A stretch of DNA of 32,139 nucleotides from Spirochaetales bacterium. GTDB taxonomy: Bacteria; Spirochaetota; Spirochaetia; SZUA-6; JAFGRV01. Below are positions 1 to 15,000 of the stretch, one piece after another. Made by a program: the position numbers and the translations under genes. The notes under the pieces are model-generated. The model was not told the DNA's origin, ran no database searches, and worked only from the letters and a program-made list of their open reading frames with translations. How positions within the stretch are numbered: the stretch's first letter is position 1; every line of letters begins with the position of its first letter. Location of the stretch: NCBI GenBank assembly GCA_016934975.1, contig JAFGRV010000229.1:1-32139 (forward strand), read 5' to 3'.

Positions 1-3000
1 AACCATAACGGCAAAAAAAATAGTTTCGACACAGGACCGGGAGATATTAAAAAAAGGATTTATACAGTATTTTAAGAAACTTCTTTCTTCAGTTATAAAG
101 CTTCCGATGAATAGGATTCAGATTGATTCATTATTTGAAACTTATGGGATTGATTCGATTATTATTATAAAATTAATAAATGAACTGGAACAGAAATTTG
201 GTTTATTACCGAAAACTTTATTCTTTGAATATCGAACTATCCGGGAATTAGCAGAATATTTTCTTGAATCCCATGCAGAGACAATAAAAGAAATGGCGGG
301 AATCGATAAACCCGGAGAAACATCAATTGAACAGGCTGAGGATAAAAATGTAAACAAGGAAACTTCACTCTTATCCTATAAAAGTCGTAAAGTTCGTCGT
401 ATTTCATATAGTGGAATTGATTCATGGGGATACAAAGAAAAAGGGCCCCTGGATATCGCGATTATCGGACTTTCAGGTCGATTCCCTCAATCATCAACTA
501 TACATGAATTCTGGAAAAATCTACGGGATGGTAAGGATTGCATAACGGAAATTCCCAAAGCGCGTTGGGATTATCACTTGTATTTTGATGCAGATAAAGA
601 CAGTCCGGGTAAAACCTATAGCAAATGGGGAGGTTTTATTGATGGTGCAGACCAATTTGATCCTCTTTTCTTTAATATTTCTCCCAAAGAAGCAGAGATT
701 ATGGATCCTCAGGAACGTCTCTTTTTACAATGTGCTTATGAAACCATAGAGGATGCCGGATATACCCGGAATGATCTATGGTCAAATGAAGGTATGAAAA
801 TTAAAGGTAATGTAGGTGTATTCGCCGGTGTTATGTATGAGGAATACCAGATTTATGGTCCTCAGGAAGCAATTAATAATAGATTTACTGCGCTCTCCGG
901 GAGTCCTTCATCCATAGCTAACAGGGTATCCTATTATTTTGATTTTAACGGTCCCAGTATGACAATAGATAGTATGTGTTCTTCTTCTCTTACAACTGTG
1001 CATCTTGCATGTCAGAGTTTAAGACGAGGTGAGTGCAGGATGGCCCTTGCCGGGGGTGTTAATTTATCAATCCATCCTAATAAATATATTTTACTCGGAC
1101 AGAGCAATTTCGTATCAAGTAAAGGGCGGTGTGAGAGTTTTGGCCAGGGAGGAGATGGTTATGTGCCTGGAGAAGGTGTGGGAGCGGTATTACTAAAACC
1201 ACTTTCCAGAGCTGTTGCTGATGGCGACCGCATCTATGGGGTGATAAAAGGAACAGCAATAAACCATGGTGGGAAGACAAATGCTTATACAGTTCCCAAT
1301 CCGAATGCTCAGGCTAGTGTCATCGGAAAGGCCTTTGAGGAAGCCGGAGTTAATCCCCGGACAGTAAGTTATATAGAGGCTCATGGGACAGGAACTTCAT
1401 TAGGTGATCCAATAGAAATCGCAGGTTTAAATAAGGCATTCCATGATTATAATAAGGACCAGGGATTTTGCGCAATTGGTTCGGTAAAGTCCAATATCGG
1501 CCATTGTGAGAGCGCTGCCGGAATCGCAGGTATAGCAAAAGTATTACTTCAATTAAAGTACCGTCAACTTGTACCCTCACTTCATTCCAGTACATTAAAT
1601 CCTAACATAGATTTTAAGAATTCACCATTTAAAGTTCAACAGAAGCTTGCCGAGTGGAAACGTCCCCATATTAAGTTGAATGGAGAAAGTAAAGAATATC
1701 CGAGAATCGCCGGAATATCTGCTTTTGGGGCCGGGGGTTCTAATGCTCATATCATAATAGAAGAATATATTCCAAATCAAAGTACTCCTTCTGCAATCCA
1801 AATTAATACCAAAAATCCGGCTATTATTTTATTGTCTGCAAAGAATGAGAACAGACTTAAAGAACAGGCAAAACGATTATTGTCTGCCTTAATGGAGAAT
1901 CAATACTCACAGAATGATCTGGCAGATATTGCGTATACGCTTCAAAAGGGGCGGGATGCGATGGATGAGCGTCTGGCATTCATAGTCACTTCTAAAGAAG
2001 AATTCGAAGCAAAATTGGAAAGCTTTATTAAGGGAGAACAGAATAGTGATGAGCTATTTCGAAGTCAGGTGAAGCGGAATAAAGAATCCTTGGTTTTTCT
2101 AAAGACTGATGATGATATGGAAAAAACTATCGACGCCTGGATTTCAAAGAAAAAATATGTACAGCTTGTGGAGCTTTGGGGAAAGGGAATTGATATCGAC
2201 TGGAATCGGTTGTATGGTGAGGTGAAACCTAAACGTATTAGTTTACCTGCATACCCTTTTGCACAAGAGCGATATTGGGCTCCCCAATCTGAGAAAATAT
2301 CAATCAGTGGCTCTACTGATACAATTGTCGCAGATACTATTCATCCATTACTCCATAGAAACAGTTCGGATTTTTCCAACCTGCAGTTTACGTCTACTTT
2401 TACCGGAATGGAATTTTTTCTTGCAAATCATATGATAAACGGTCATCGTATATTCCCCCTCACCGGGTTTCTGGAAATGGCCCGGGCAGCGATGGAAACG
2501 GCATCCGGAATCCCAAAAGGGAAGAATATGGGTATAGTCCTTCGCGATATAGTATGGTCTTCTCCAATTGTTTTAGATACGAATAGAAAAGAAGTACATA
2601 TCAGCCTATATCCTGTTAAGAATAATGAGATTCTCTATGAAATTTATTGTGATGCTAAAGAATCAAAAACACAACTAATAGTACATAATCAGGGGAAAGC
2701 GGTCATCCAAACTTTGAAAAATGTTCCAGTGTTGGATATGGAATTATTACAATCCGGATTGACAAAAGATACTTCCCCGATTGATCAGTACTATGAAAAT
2801 TTTAAAAAATGCTCTGTAGAGTACGGTCCGTCATTTCAGGGAATAGAAGCACTTTATTTTGGATCCGAGCAGGTTTTGGCAAAATTGTCCCTGCCTGTTT
2901 CCGTGGCGGATACGAGGGACCGATATGTGATACATCCGAGTATTCTGGGTGCGGCAATACAAGCGACCGCAGGATTTACAAGGTATTGTGGAGAACAAAA

Positions 3001-6000
3001 GGAGAAAGGACAGATATCCCCATTTAAAAGTGTTCTTCCCTTTACTCTCCGGGAATTGGAAATATATGATTCGACCGCTTCCGTTGTATGGGCCCTCATT
3101 AGATATAGTGATACCGGGACCGGGAGTGACAAGGAAGAAAAGTTTGATATTGATTTATGCGATGAGGGTGGAAAGATCTGTCTGCGGATAAGAGGCTTTG
3201 CATCTCAGGAACTCAAGATTGCAAAAGATGCAACACAGACAGCCCCGGGTATTGGCACCATTTTTCTTACTCCCGAACTTAAAGAGAGTTCAATTCCGGA
3301 AGAATTGCAAACTCCTCCTTATGCTGCGTATCTGGTTGTGCTTTGTGAGACAGAAGAAATAACCCCGGCATATATTCAGGATCGGATACAAGGAGTGCGC
3401 TGCATTTCCCTGGAATGTGAAGAAAAGGATATTGATAAACGGTTTGAAGCATATACGATCCGGTTATTTGAAGAGATTAAGAATATTTTATCAGACAATC
3501 TGAAGGGTAATGTATTGATTCAGGTAGTCTTTCCCCTGACCGGTGAAAAAAAATTATTTTCCGCCATGTCTGGTTTACTTAAAACAGCCCGTCTGGAGAA
3601 CCCCAAACTTATCGGTCAGATGATTGGATTTGAACATGGCAAGGATACTCAGAGCTTCCCGGATAGAATTATCGGGATTCTTAAAGATAACAGCAGATCT
3701 CCAAAGGATAATGAGATTCAATATATTCAGAATAAAAGATATGGTATAGAGTTAAATGAAATCCCGGATTTATCTGAGACGGTGAGCATCCCCTGGAAAG
3801 CCTCTCAGGTCTATTTAATTACCGGCGGCGCAGGCGGTCTGGGATTAATGTTTGTGGAAGAGATTGTTCGTAAAGTAAAAAAAGTAAACATTATTCTTAC
3901 CGGCCGTTCCACCCTTAATGCCGATAAACAGGCTAAAATTGACCAGCTTAGAAAAAATGGCTCCAGGATAGAATACAGACAGCTTGATATAACGAATAAA
4001 CAAGCTGTTGTGGAGGGAATACAAAAAATCAAAGAAGATTTTGGTACACTTAATGGTATTATTCATAGCGCCGGTGTGACAATTGACAATTTTATTTTGA
4101 AGAAAACCAGTATGGAAGTGCAAACAGTCCTTTTACCAAAAGTGACAGGACTCCTGAATATTGATGAAGCAACAAAAGACTTGAACCTGGACTTTTTTAT
4201 ACTCTTTTCCTCTGGTTCGGCTGTTATAGGAAATCCGGGTCAGGCGGATTATGCTGCGGCAAACGCCTTTATGGATAAATATGCTGCATACCGGAATTCT
4301 CTAGTTACCTTAGCACAGCGCCATGGACAGACGCTTTCCATTAATTGGCCTTTATGGAAAGAAGGGGGGATGCAGGTTGATACTCAAACCGAAGAGATGA
4401 TAATCGAGAGTACCGGGATGATTCCCATGCATACTGTCACTGGGTTTAATGCTTTTTATAAAGGATTTACTTCGGGGCATACCCAGGTGATGGTGATGGA
4501 AGGTTATCTTTCTAAAATGAGATCAGGATTATCTATGATGACTCCTGATATTCAATCAAAAATAGAGAAGAAAACTGATATATCTGTGGATTTACCTTTG
4601 CTCAAAGAAAAAACCCTTCATATGCTTAAGGTTTTATTGGGACAAGAGATCAAACTCAATGTGAGCAGGATAGACGGGGAAGAGCCCCTGGAATCCTATG
4701 GTATCGATTCGGTGATGATCACCAAACTCAATAAAGAATTGAATGATATCTTTGAGGATTTATCGAAAACCTTATTTTTCGAATATAGAACTTTGGACTC
4801 ATTATCAGAATATCTCATTACCGACTATCAATATGAATGTATGAAATGGACAGGACTTTATCATGATAAATCTTTACTTGTAGAGGATTCCCCCAAAACT
4901 CCTGTTTATAAAAGTGATTATGGGAATTTCCCGGTTCTTCGTTCATTTAAATCTCAAGAGAATAGTGTACCTCATTCTATTTTCCCATGTAAAGATGATA
5001 AAACAAGTGAACCCATAGCCATTATTGGTATCAGTGGATCATATCCTCAATCACCGAATCTGAACATATTCTGGGAGAATCTAGAGGCGGGGAAGGATTT
5101 AATCACCGAGATTCCCGAAGGTCGATGGGATCTGGAAGATTTTTTTGATCCTCAACCTCAAAATGATCGATTTACCGCAAAAAGTTACTGTAAATGGGGG
5201 GGATTTCTTGAGGGATTTGCAGATTTTGATCCGCTTTTTTTCAATATTTCACCTCGTGAAGTTCTGTCTCTCGATCCCCAGGAACGGCTTTTTATTCAAT
5301 CCTGCTGGGAAGTATTTGAGGATGCAGGGTATACCCGGGAAGTATTATCACGGCAGTTTCATCGACGGATTGGTGTTTTCGCCGGTATAACAAAAACAGG
5401 ATTTGATTTGTATGGTCCGGATTTATGGAGATTGGGTGAAGATGTCTTCCCGCGTACTTCATTTAGCTCCCTGGCAAATCGTGTTTCCTACTTTTTTGAT
5501 TTGCAGGGACCCAGTATGCCGGTGGATACTATGTGCTCCTCCTCATTAACGGCAATTCATGAAGCGTGTGAATATTTACACCGTGGGGAATGTGAGATGG
5601 CCATTGCCGGGGGAGTAAATCTTTATTTACATCCATCTAATTACATTGGTATGTGCGGGCAGAAGATGCTTTCTATAGATGGACGCTGTAAAACCTTCGG
5701 ACAAGGTGCAAATGGATTTGTACCGGGTGAAGGAGTTGGAGCGGTATTATTGAAACCATTATCCCGGGCAGTGAAAGATAATGATCATGTTTATGCAGTG
5801 ATTATTGGTTCAAGTATTAATCATGGCGGAAAAACGAATGGCTACACTGTTCCCAATCCAACTGCGCAGGGAGATCTCATCCGGGATGCGTTTAATAAAG
5901 CAGGGGTAAATGCTCGTACGGTGAGTTACATAGAAGCTCATGGAACCGGAACCGCCCTTGGTGATCCTATTGAAATTACCGGACTAAAACAGGCTTTTAG

Positions 6001-9000
6001 CAAAGATACAAAAGATACTCAATTTTGTTCTATCGGTTCAGTGAAATCTAATATTGGACATCTGGAAGCAGCATCCGGGATCGCCGGACTGACAAAAATC
6101 GTACTACAAATGAAACATCAAATGATTGCCCCCAGTCTACATGCAAAAGAATTGAATCCGAATATTAATTTTACAAAATCTCCCTTTATTGTACAGCAGC
6201 AACTTGGTAAATGGCTCCGGCCGGAGATTACTCTGGATGGAGTAACAAAGAAATATCCGAGGATTGCCGGGATTTCCTCCTTCGGTGCAGGAGGCACAAA
6301 TGTTCATATTGTTCTTGAAGAATATATTCCTAAATCAGAAAAGCGGCCTCAACTGGCGATCTCTGAAAAAAATCCTGCTATTATTGTGCTGTCCGCTCGA
6401 TATGCAGACAGTTTAAAAAAGCAAGCAGAGCAATTGTTAACGGTGATCGAGCAGAAGATTTTTACTGATGACAAGCTTTCTGATATCGCCTATACACTTC
6501 AGGTCGGTCGTGAACCCATGGAAGAACGTATGGGGATTATCGCCGGTTCTCTTTCTGAATTAAAGGAAAAATTAACAGCTTTTCTCGAAAATCGGGATGA
6601 CATAGAAAATCTCTATCGTGGTCAGGTAAAACTGAATAAAGCAAATATGTCTTTGTTTAGCGACGATGAAGAATTAGAGGAAGCGATTAAAAAATGGATC
6701 GATCGTAAAAAATACGCGAAATTATTAGGATTATGGGTAGATGGTATTAAATTTGATTGGAATAAAATATATGGGATGGTGAAACCCAACCGAATCAGTT
6801 TGCCGACATATCCATTTATGAAAAAAAGATATTGGATCGGTGATATTAAGACCGGGAATAAAATCACTACAGTTTCGGGGAACATGGACTTAATTCATCC
6901 GTTGCTTCACAACAATACTTCGGATTTTTCGGAACAACGTTTTACATCGCTTTTTACACAACATGATTTTTACATAAAAGATTATGTAGTCGATGGCTTG
7001 AGGATGATACCGGTAGGCGTTTTCCTTGAGATGGCACGGGCCGGTGCCCTGGCTGCATCCGGAATATCAATAGAAGAAGGTATGATGGTTGGATTGTGGA
7101 ATGTAGTGAATTCCCACTCTATGGTCATCACAGCAGAGGATAAAAAGGTACATATTGGTCTGTTCCCGGAAGAAAATAATGAGATCTCCTATGAAATTTA
7201 TTCTGATCCCGAAGAAATGAATGGTTCACCTGAAGTGTATAACCAGGGGAGAGCTTTTATACGGAATATAGAAGAAATTCCCATGTATGATCTGAATATA
7301 TTACAATCCGAATGCACTCATGAGTTAAAAGATTTTAGCCGGGAGTATGAGAATCTTAAAAAGCAGGGGCTTTCTTATGGTCCGTCACTGCAAGGAGTAA
7401 CAGCTCTTTACACAGGACAGGATAAAGTATTAGCTAAAATTATCGTCCCTTCTGTTGTGTTAAATTCCCTTGATCAGTATGTCATGCATCCAAGCATCAT
7501 CGATTCCGCCTTACAATCAATAGCTGGATTGATAATGGATTCGGGAGGGATCTCTGCTCCATTCTCCGATTTTACAATAGACGAACTTGAAGTCTATAGT
7601 GACTGCAAGGCAACGATGTGGGCTCTTATTCAGCATAGTGATTCAGGCAAAACCGGGGAGAGTAATAAAGTCGATATTGATGTGTGTGATGAAACAGGGA
7701 TGATATGTATCCGTATAAAAGGGTTTTCCAGTAGTACGCTTGATATTATAAAATCTGATAGTGCTGTACAAAAACCACAGCTTATTTCTGTTAAAGGTTC
7801 TGCCTCTCTGGTGGGGAATATTATCCTTAATCCTGTTTGGGATGCAATACAAATAGAGAAAAGGGATTGTTATCCGGTACCGGAAGAGAATATCCTTATT
7901 ATCGGTGGTACACAAGAAAACAAAACTGACATTATGCATCAATATCCCAATGCCCAATGTGTAGATCTTGCATTAACAGACTCAATAGAAGAGATAATAA
8001 CGAAACTAAAAGCATGTGGTGATATAGATCATATAGTATTGATATCTCCATACAAGGAATTCACCTCTATCACTGATGAGGAATTAATAACAGAACAAAA
8101 TAGAGGAGTTATCCAGGTTTTTCGAGTTATTAAATCCTTATTTTCTTTGGGATATAAAACAAAAGTATTGGGGATAACAGCCATTACAATTCAATCCCAA
8201 CCTATAGATATAAATGATTCAGTGAATCCGACCCATGCAAGTATTCATGGGTTAATAGGATCTATGGCAAAAGAATACCAGAATTGGAAGGTTCGTGTTA
8301 TTGATCTGGACGCCCGGTGTGATCTACCGATTGATACCATCTTTATGCTGCCAACCGATCTTCGGGGACGGCTGTGGGTTTATCGGGGACATCAGTGGTT
8401 CCGGCAGCGGTTGCTCCCATTGCAACAGCTTGAATCGGATCCAAAAATGTATAAAACAAATGGGGTCTATGTGATTCTTGGAGGTGCCGGTGATATCGGA
8501 CGGTTATGGACTGAATATATGATCCGGACCTATCAGGCACATGTCATCTGGATAGGAAGACGAAAAAAGGATGAAGCAATTCAGTCTGCTATTGATGCTA
8601 TGGCGGCAATCGGACCGGTTCCTTTCTATATAACTGCGGATATTACCGATCGTCAGGATTTACAAAAGGCATATGATGAGATTAAAAAACAGTATTCACA
8701 CATAAATGGAATTGTTCATTCTGCTCTTGTCTTTTTCGAAAAGAATTTAATTGATATGACGGAAGAAGATTTCCGTGCTGGGCTTTCTGTTAAGGTCAAT
8801 GGCAGTGTACGGATTGCTCAAGTGTTCAATAACGAACCACTCGATTTTGTCATGTTTTTCTCTTCAATTATTTCATTTATTAAAAATACAAAACAGAGCC
8901 ATTATGCTTCGGGCTGTACATTTAAGGATTCATTTGCCCACCAGCTCTCCCGTGAGTGGCCATGTGCAGTAAAAATAATGAATTGGGGATATTGGAGCAC

Positions 9001-12000
9001 AAATATTGATAAGGATCCCGGTGTTGTCCCCGTGTTAGAGCAAATCGGTATAGGTCTTATTGAATCCCCCGAAGCAATGCACGCTTTGGAAATATTGCTT
9101 GCAGCACCAAAGAATCATATGGGCTTAATGAAAATTCTCAAACCCTTAAAAGTCGAAGGAATGGATCCTGAAGAATCATTAACGCTCTACCAGGAAAAAA
9201 TATACTCAACTATCAGTGATATTCAGAATAACATGGCAGACCGGGAGTCAGAACTTATCGAAGGGAAACCGGAAAGGGATATCCATTTTGATGAAGTGGA
9301 TGATTTTCTCTCCAGACTTTTATGGGCACAACTCCAGTCTATTGGGTTATTTACGGAAAAGAAGATACGGATTGATGATTTGAAATCAACCTCTCAACTC
9401 CATCATCTATTTGACCGGTGGCTGGATGAATGTATCGCTGTTTTTGCCAGAAAGAAATACCTTAAATCTGATGGGGTGACCTGCTCGATTATTGATCCGA
9501 CACCTGTGGATAGAGAGGGTTTATGGAAAGAATGGGATACGCGGAAAGTAGTGTGGCTCGCAGATTTAAATAAAAAAGCACAGGTTGTATTAGTCGAGGC
9601 GACATTACGGGCCGTACCGGAAATTGTGACCGGAAAAATTAAGGCCACGGATATTATGTTTCCAAATTCTTCTATGGTACTGGTCGAAGGAGTCTATAAA
9701 TACAATCGTATTGCGGATTACTTTAGCGGTGTTGTTGCAGATACCCTGGTTACTTATATTCAGGATCGAATAAAAAAGGATAGATCTGCACAAATCAGAA
9801 TTCTTGAAATTGGGGCGGGAACCGGAGGTACCAGTGCAATCATCTTTCCGAAAATTCAGGAGTTTAAGAAAAATATTGAAGAATATTGTTATACAGATCT
9901 TTCCAAAGCATTCCTGATGCATGCACAAAAGGAATATGGGCCGGATAATCCTTATTTGACATATAAAATATTTAATGTGGAGAATCCCATAGCAGGTCAG
10001 GGTATACCCGCAGATACCTATGATATCGTGATCGCAGCAAATGTCTTGCATGCTACAAAAAATATTCGACAGACCTTGCGAAACGCAAAGGCTGTATTGA
10101 AAAAGAATGGTATGATCCTGCTCAATGAAATGAGCGGCAATAATCTGTTTATGCATTTAACCTTTGGTCTTCTGGAAGGATGGTGGCTTTATGAGGATTC
10201 TGCATTACGAATACCGGGTTCTCCCGGCCTTTCACCTGATAGCTGGCAAAGAGTCTTAGAAACCGAAGGATTTCGATCTGTCTTTTTTCCTGTTGTTTAT
10301 TCTCACGATTTGGGACAACAGATTATTGTTGCCGAGAGTGATGGTGCGGTTCGTCAAAAGCAGGAGGTGAAAGAGGAAACTGACCCTGTGAAGAAAAAGA
10401 TTAAGCCTAAGGGGATTACCTTACAAAAGAGTAATCGAGGGACTTATCATTCTGTTTCACAAAACAAGCAACAGCCGGTAAGCAAAAAGAAAGCATCTGT
10501 CCCTGGTAGTGATGTGACAGACCAAATGATAGAAGACCATGTCCGAACAATCCTCCGGGAAAGTGTGGCAGAGGTTTTAAAAGTAGAAGATAATTTTATT
10601 GATGATGATAGTAGTTTCTCAGAATATGGTGTTGATTCTATTGTGGGTGTAATGCTGGTAAATTTGATTAACAAACAATTTTCTATTGATTTGCCTACAA
10701 CCGTATTATTTGATTACAATAATGTGACCAATCTCTGTGATCATATTATAACTGATTATAAACCTATCATCCTTTCTTCCTTACAGGAGGATGTTACAAT
10801 CACGGAAGAAAATAATATTACTCCCCCGGCAAATGATAAGGAAATCCTTTCAATAGCGAATAGGAAACTAAGTTCAAGCAGAAATAGATTCCAAAAACAA
10901 GATATTAATACCCATCATGAGATTGGTACATTACCTTCCTTTACTCACGATCCGATTGCAATTATCGGGATGAGTGGGCAGTACGCTAAATCAGAAAACC
11001 TTGATGAATTATGGAAACATCTGGAATCCGGTACTGATCTTGTGAATGAAGTGACCCGGTGGGATCTTGATAAAATTATTAAACTAAATTTTGGAGAACA
11101 AGAATCATATTGTAAATATGGAAGTTTTCTGGAAAGTATTGATCAATTTGATTCTCTCTTTTTTAATATTTCAGGGTTGGAAGCTAATTATATGGATCCT
11201 GAACAGCGGTTCTTCCTGGAAACATCCTGGAAGGCTCTTGAGGATGCAGGATACGCGGGAGAAAGGGTGCAAGGTCTACTCTGTGGGGTATATGTCGGCT
11301 GTGAAGCAGGAGATTATCGCTTTTTACCCCCAAGCGCAAAGGCACCAACACAGGCATTTTGGGGTAATTCCTCTTCTATGATTCCGGCTCGTATCGCATA
11401 TTACTTGAATTTACAGGGGCCAGCGATTGCGGTGGACACAGCATGTTCCAGTTCTTTGGTTGCTGTTCACCTCGCATGCCAAGGCCTTTGGGCGAACGAA
11501 ATCCAGATGGCTATTGCCGGTGGAGTTTCTATTCGAACAACCCCAACCTTTTTTGTGTATGGACATGGGGCTGGAATGCTTTCTCATACCGGACATTGCT
11601 ACACTTTTGACGAACGTGCTGATGGATTCGTCCCGGGAGAGGGTGTCGGTGCAATTGTTTTAAAACGATTGAAAGATGCTCAATCGGATGGCGACCATAT
11701 TTATGGGGTGATTCGAGGTTCCGGGATAAATCAAGACGGTACATCAAATGGTATTACAGCGCCAAGTGCAAAATCGCAGGAACGTTTGGAACGTCATGTA
11801 TATGATACCTTTCATATTAATCCCGAAGATATACAAATAGTCGAAGCTCATGGAACCGGAACAAAATTAGGGGATCCAATTGAGTACGACGCAATCAAAA
11901 AAGCATTTAGAAATTATACTGATAAAAAAAATTATTGTGCTATTGGTACAATTAAAACAAATATCGGACATACTGCAGCAGCATCCGGGGTATCGGGGAT

Positions 12001-15000
12001 TATTAAGGTTCTGCTCTCTCTAAAAAATAACAAAATCCCGCCATCTCTTAATTTTAAGAAAGGTAATCCTCATATACAATTTGACGACACTCCTTTTTAT
12101 ATAAACACAAGTCTGAAGAAGTGGGAGAGAAATCCCGATTCAAAACGATTGGCTGTGGTAAGTGCCTTTGGATTCAGCGGGACAAACGCTCATATCGCGA
12201 TTGAAGAGGCGCCGGAGGTGACCAGATCATATTCAGAAAAACCGGGGTATATGATTGTACTTTCTGCTCTTTCATCAGAACAATTGTATAAGCAAGTAGA
12301 ACAATTGGTACAGTATTGTGAAGAAAATCCTGATGCTCAATGTGGTGATATCAGTTACACACTCCTTTTAGGAAGAAAGCATTTTTATCATCGATTGGCG
12401 TGTGTGGTTCGTAATTTGCAGGAACTTATAAAGTATTTCAGGAAATGGCTGGAAAAAGAAAAGGTCTTACAAATCTATGTTTCAAAAATAGATAAAAATG
12501 AACATCGTGAACAAACTTCCCTGAAGAATTACGGGAATGAATGCATCCGGAATTGTCAAAATACAGATAAATCAAAGGAATATTTAGAACAGTTATCAAT
12601 GGTTGCAGATCTTTATGTTCAGGGCTATTCTTTGGATTTTGAAGAATTATATGCAAACAACCAGTATTGTAATATTTCACTACCCACTTATCCATTTGTT
12701 AAAAAACAATATTGGATTCCAAAAAGCGAAAATGAAAAGAAACCGGATGTCTTACATACCCTTCATCCATTACTCCATGAAAATACCTCTGATTTCTATG
12801 AACAGCGGTTTAGTTCTTTGTTTAACGGAACGGAATTTTTTATTAATGATTATGTTATTAATAGAAAAAAGGTATTACCCGGCGTCTCTTATCTTGAGAT
12901 GGCAAGAGAATCGATTCGCAGATCATCCGGAACCATGGATGATGAAGGAACAGGAGTTCTTCTTCACTCTATCGAATCGATCAATTATCTGGAATTAGGG
13001 AATGAAGGAAAAGAGGTGAATATTAGTCTTGTAGCCAATGAAAATGAAGAGATCCTGTATGAAATTTATACTGATGCGGAGGATTCCGGGGCCGAAGCAA
13101 TAATACTTAATAAGGGGAGAGCCGTAATAGAAGAGAGAGACGGTATTCCTACTCTGGATTTACAAGCATTAAGGAAAGATTTGAGTACGGAAAGTATAAA
13201 TATAAGTGATTATTATGATAATTTTACAAAGCATGGAATGGAATATGGTCCTGCATTTAAAGGGATAGAAGCTCTTTATAAGGGGCAGGATAAAGTATTG
13301 GCGAAAATTTCCCTCCCTGTAGTAATTGAAGATACCCTGGAACAATGCGTAATACATCCGAATCTTATCGAATCCGCCATTCAGGCAATTCCGGGATTGC
13401 TGTTAAATCCTGACGATATAAAGTCACCGAATAACAGTGATTTTTTCAAACCGATTTTGAATTATTCTATAGAGGAACTTGAAGTATTTAACAACTGTCA
13501 ATCCTCCATGTGGGCATTCCTGCGATTTTGTGAAATGGATGATAATGAAGAGAGTGCTGGAACTATCGATATTGATATATGTGATGAGATTGGTACAATA
13601 ATCCTGTGTATAAAGGGTTTTTCTACTTTCCTTCTTGAAGGAAGAGGTCCTTCCTTTACAACATCCGGAAGTATTCCTTCTGATAATGGAATGTCTATGC
13701 CGGTTGGAAATATTATTGTAACACCCATATGGGATTCAGTTATCGTAGAAAAGGAGAAAATTTTTCCTTCTCCGGATGATGCCGTACTTATCATCGGGGG
13801 AACAAAAGATAAAAGAAGTGAGATTTTAAGGCACTATCCACAGGCACATAATCTGGATATTAAAATAAATGACTCCATCGGTGCTATTACAGAAAAATTG
13901 AATGATCTAAATACCATCGATCATATTATTTGGATTGCACAATATAGCGAATTAAAATCCCTGGCGGACGATGTACTAATCAAAGAACAAAAACGAGGTG
14001 TTCTCCAGATTTTCAGAATAATTAAATCCCTGCTCAGTTTAGGGTACCAAAGTAAAGATTTGGGTTGGACAGTTCTGACAACACAGACACAACCCATCCA
14101 TAAAAATGATCCGGTCAATCCTGCCCATGCAAGTATTCAGGGGCTGATTGGTTCAATGGCAAAGGAATATTCAAACTGGAAGGTCCGCATTATTGATCTT
14201 GAAGCGGCCAATGAGTGGCCGGTTGATGATATTTTCAGGATACCGGCACATCCCCAGGGAGAACTTTTAGTGTACCGAAACAGACAATGGTATTTGCAAA
14301 AGCTTATTCAAATACAACTTTCCCGTACTGATCATAAGTTATACCGGGAAAATGGTGTGTATGTGGTCATCGGGGGCGCCGGGGGTATCGGAGAAGTGTG
14401 GACCGAATATATGATTCGCAACTATAAAGCCCGTATTATTTGGATAGGACGAAGAGCAAAGGATGATTCGATTCAGGCTAAAATCGACACACTCGGATCC
14501 TTGGGTCCTGCGCCGCGTTATATTTCTGCGGATGCTGCTGACTTAGAGGCATTTTCAAGGGCTTATGATGAAATAATCGAAGAATACAAAGAGGTGAATG
14601 GAGTAATTCATTCGGCTATCGTCCTTTTGGATCAAAGTTTATTGAAGATGGAAGAGGACCGGTTTAAAGCGGGCCTTTCGGCTAAAATAGACGTGAGTGT
14701 ACGTATGGCACAAGTTTTTCGAAAGTCTTCTCTTGATTTTGTCATGTTTTTTTCTTCTATCAATTCATTTGAAAAACCGGCTGGGCAAAGCAACTATGCA
14801 TCCGGGTGTACTTTTAAAGATGCCTTTGCCCATCAGCTTGCTTTAGAATGGCCTTGTACAATCAAGGTGATGAATTGGGGATATTGGGGAAGTATTGGTA
14901 TTGTTGCTTCGGAAGAATATAAAGAGAGGATGGCAAAAATCGGATTAGGTTCAATTGAACCCCCCGAAGGAATGGAAGCGCTGGAGAAGCTTATGGCAGG

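Larger units (their letters stand above)
452..4834 (+). other. Module 1: KS1-DH1(inactive)-KR1-ACP1
   Basis: KS1 452-1768 has active Cys 977-979 (DSMCSSS), His 1382-1384 (EAHGTGT) and His 1502-1504 (SNIGH), so it should extend the chain. The flanking linker runs to YW near 2278. DH1 2339-3214. KR1 about 3251-4516 has NADPH loop GGAGGLG from 3824 and catalytic Tyr 4250-4252 with Asn 4262-4264; Asp in HSAGVTIDNF and no Trp eight residues before Tyr suggest a B-type KR. ACP1 about 4589-4834, Ser 4709-4711. Expected output is a beta-hydroxy thioester because DH1 lacks its Asp. Confidence 0.92.
5009..10764 (+). other. Module 2: KS2-DH2(inactive)-KR2-cMT2-ACP2
   Basis: KS2 5009-6325 (Cys 5534-5536 in DTMCSSS) differs in type from KS1, KS5, KS6 and KS7: it has FAGITKTGFDLYG and SLTAIHEACE. 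DH2 6890-7742 lacks its His. KR2 about 7811-9145 has GGAGDIG from 8480 and Tyr 8903-8905, but Cys (8915-8917) where other KRs have the tetrad Asn (YASGC versus YAAAN). cMT2 about 9290-10346. ACP2 about 10514-10764, Ser 10637-10639 in GVDSIVG. Expected output is an alpha-methyl-beta-hydroxy thioester. Confidence 0.92.

Noticed and set aside
1769-2278. Possible acyltransferase domain after KS1
   Set aside because: The stretch is about 170 residues, far shorter than an AT, and lacks the GxSxG motif; it is the KS flanking linker typical of trans-AT synthases.
7643-7957. 104-codon minus-strand open frame
   Set aside because: Shadow of the DH2-KR2 coding sequence, with no start context or domain of its own.
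9605-10156. 183-codon open frame on the minus strand
   Set aside because: It lies wholly inside the cMT2 coding region; its translation shows no recognisable domain, and the + strand carries the intact SAM-binding motif.
12603-12998. 131-codon + strand open frame in another frame
   Set aside because: Overlaps the KS3 linker and DH3, whose frame is strongly supported by homology to five other copies.
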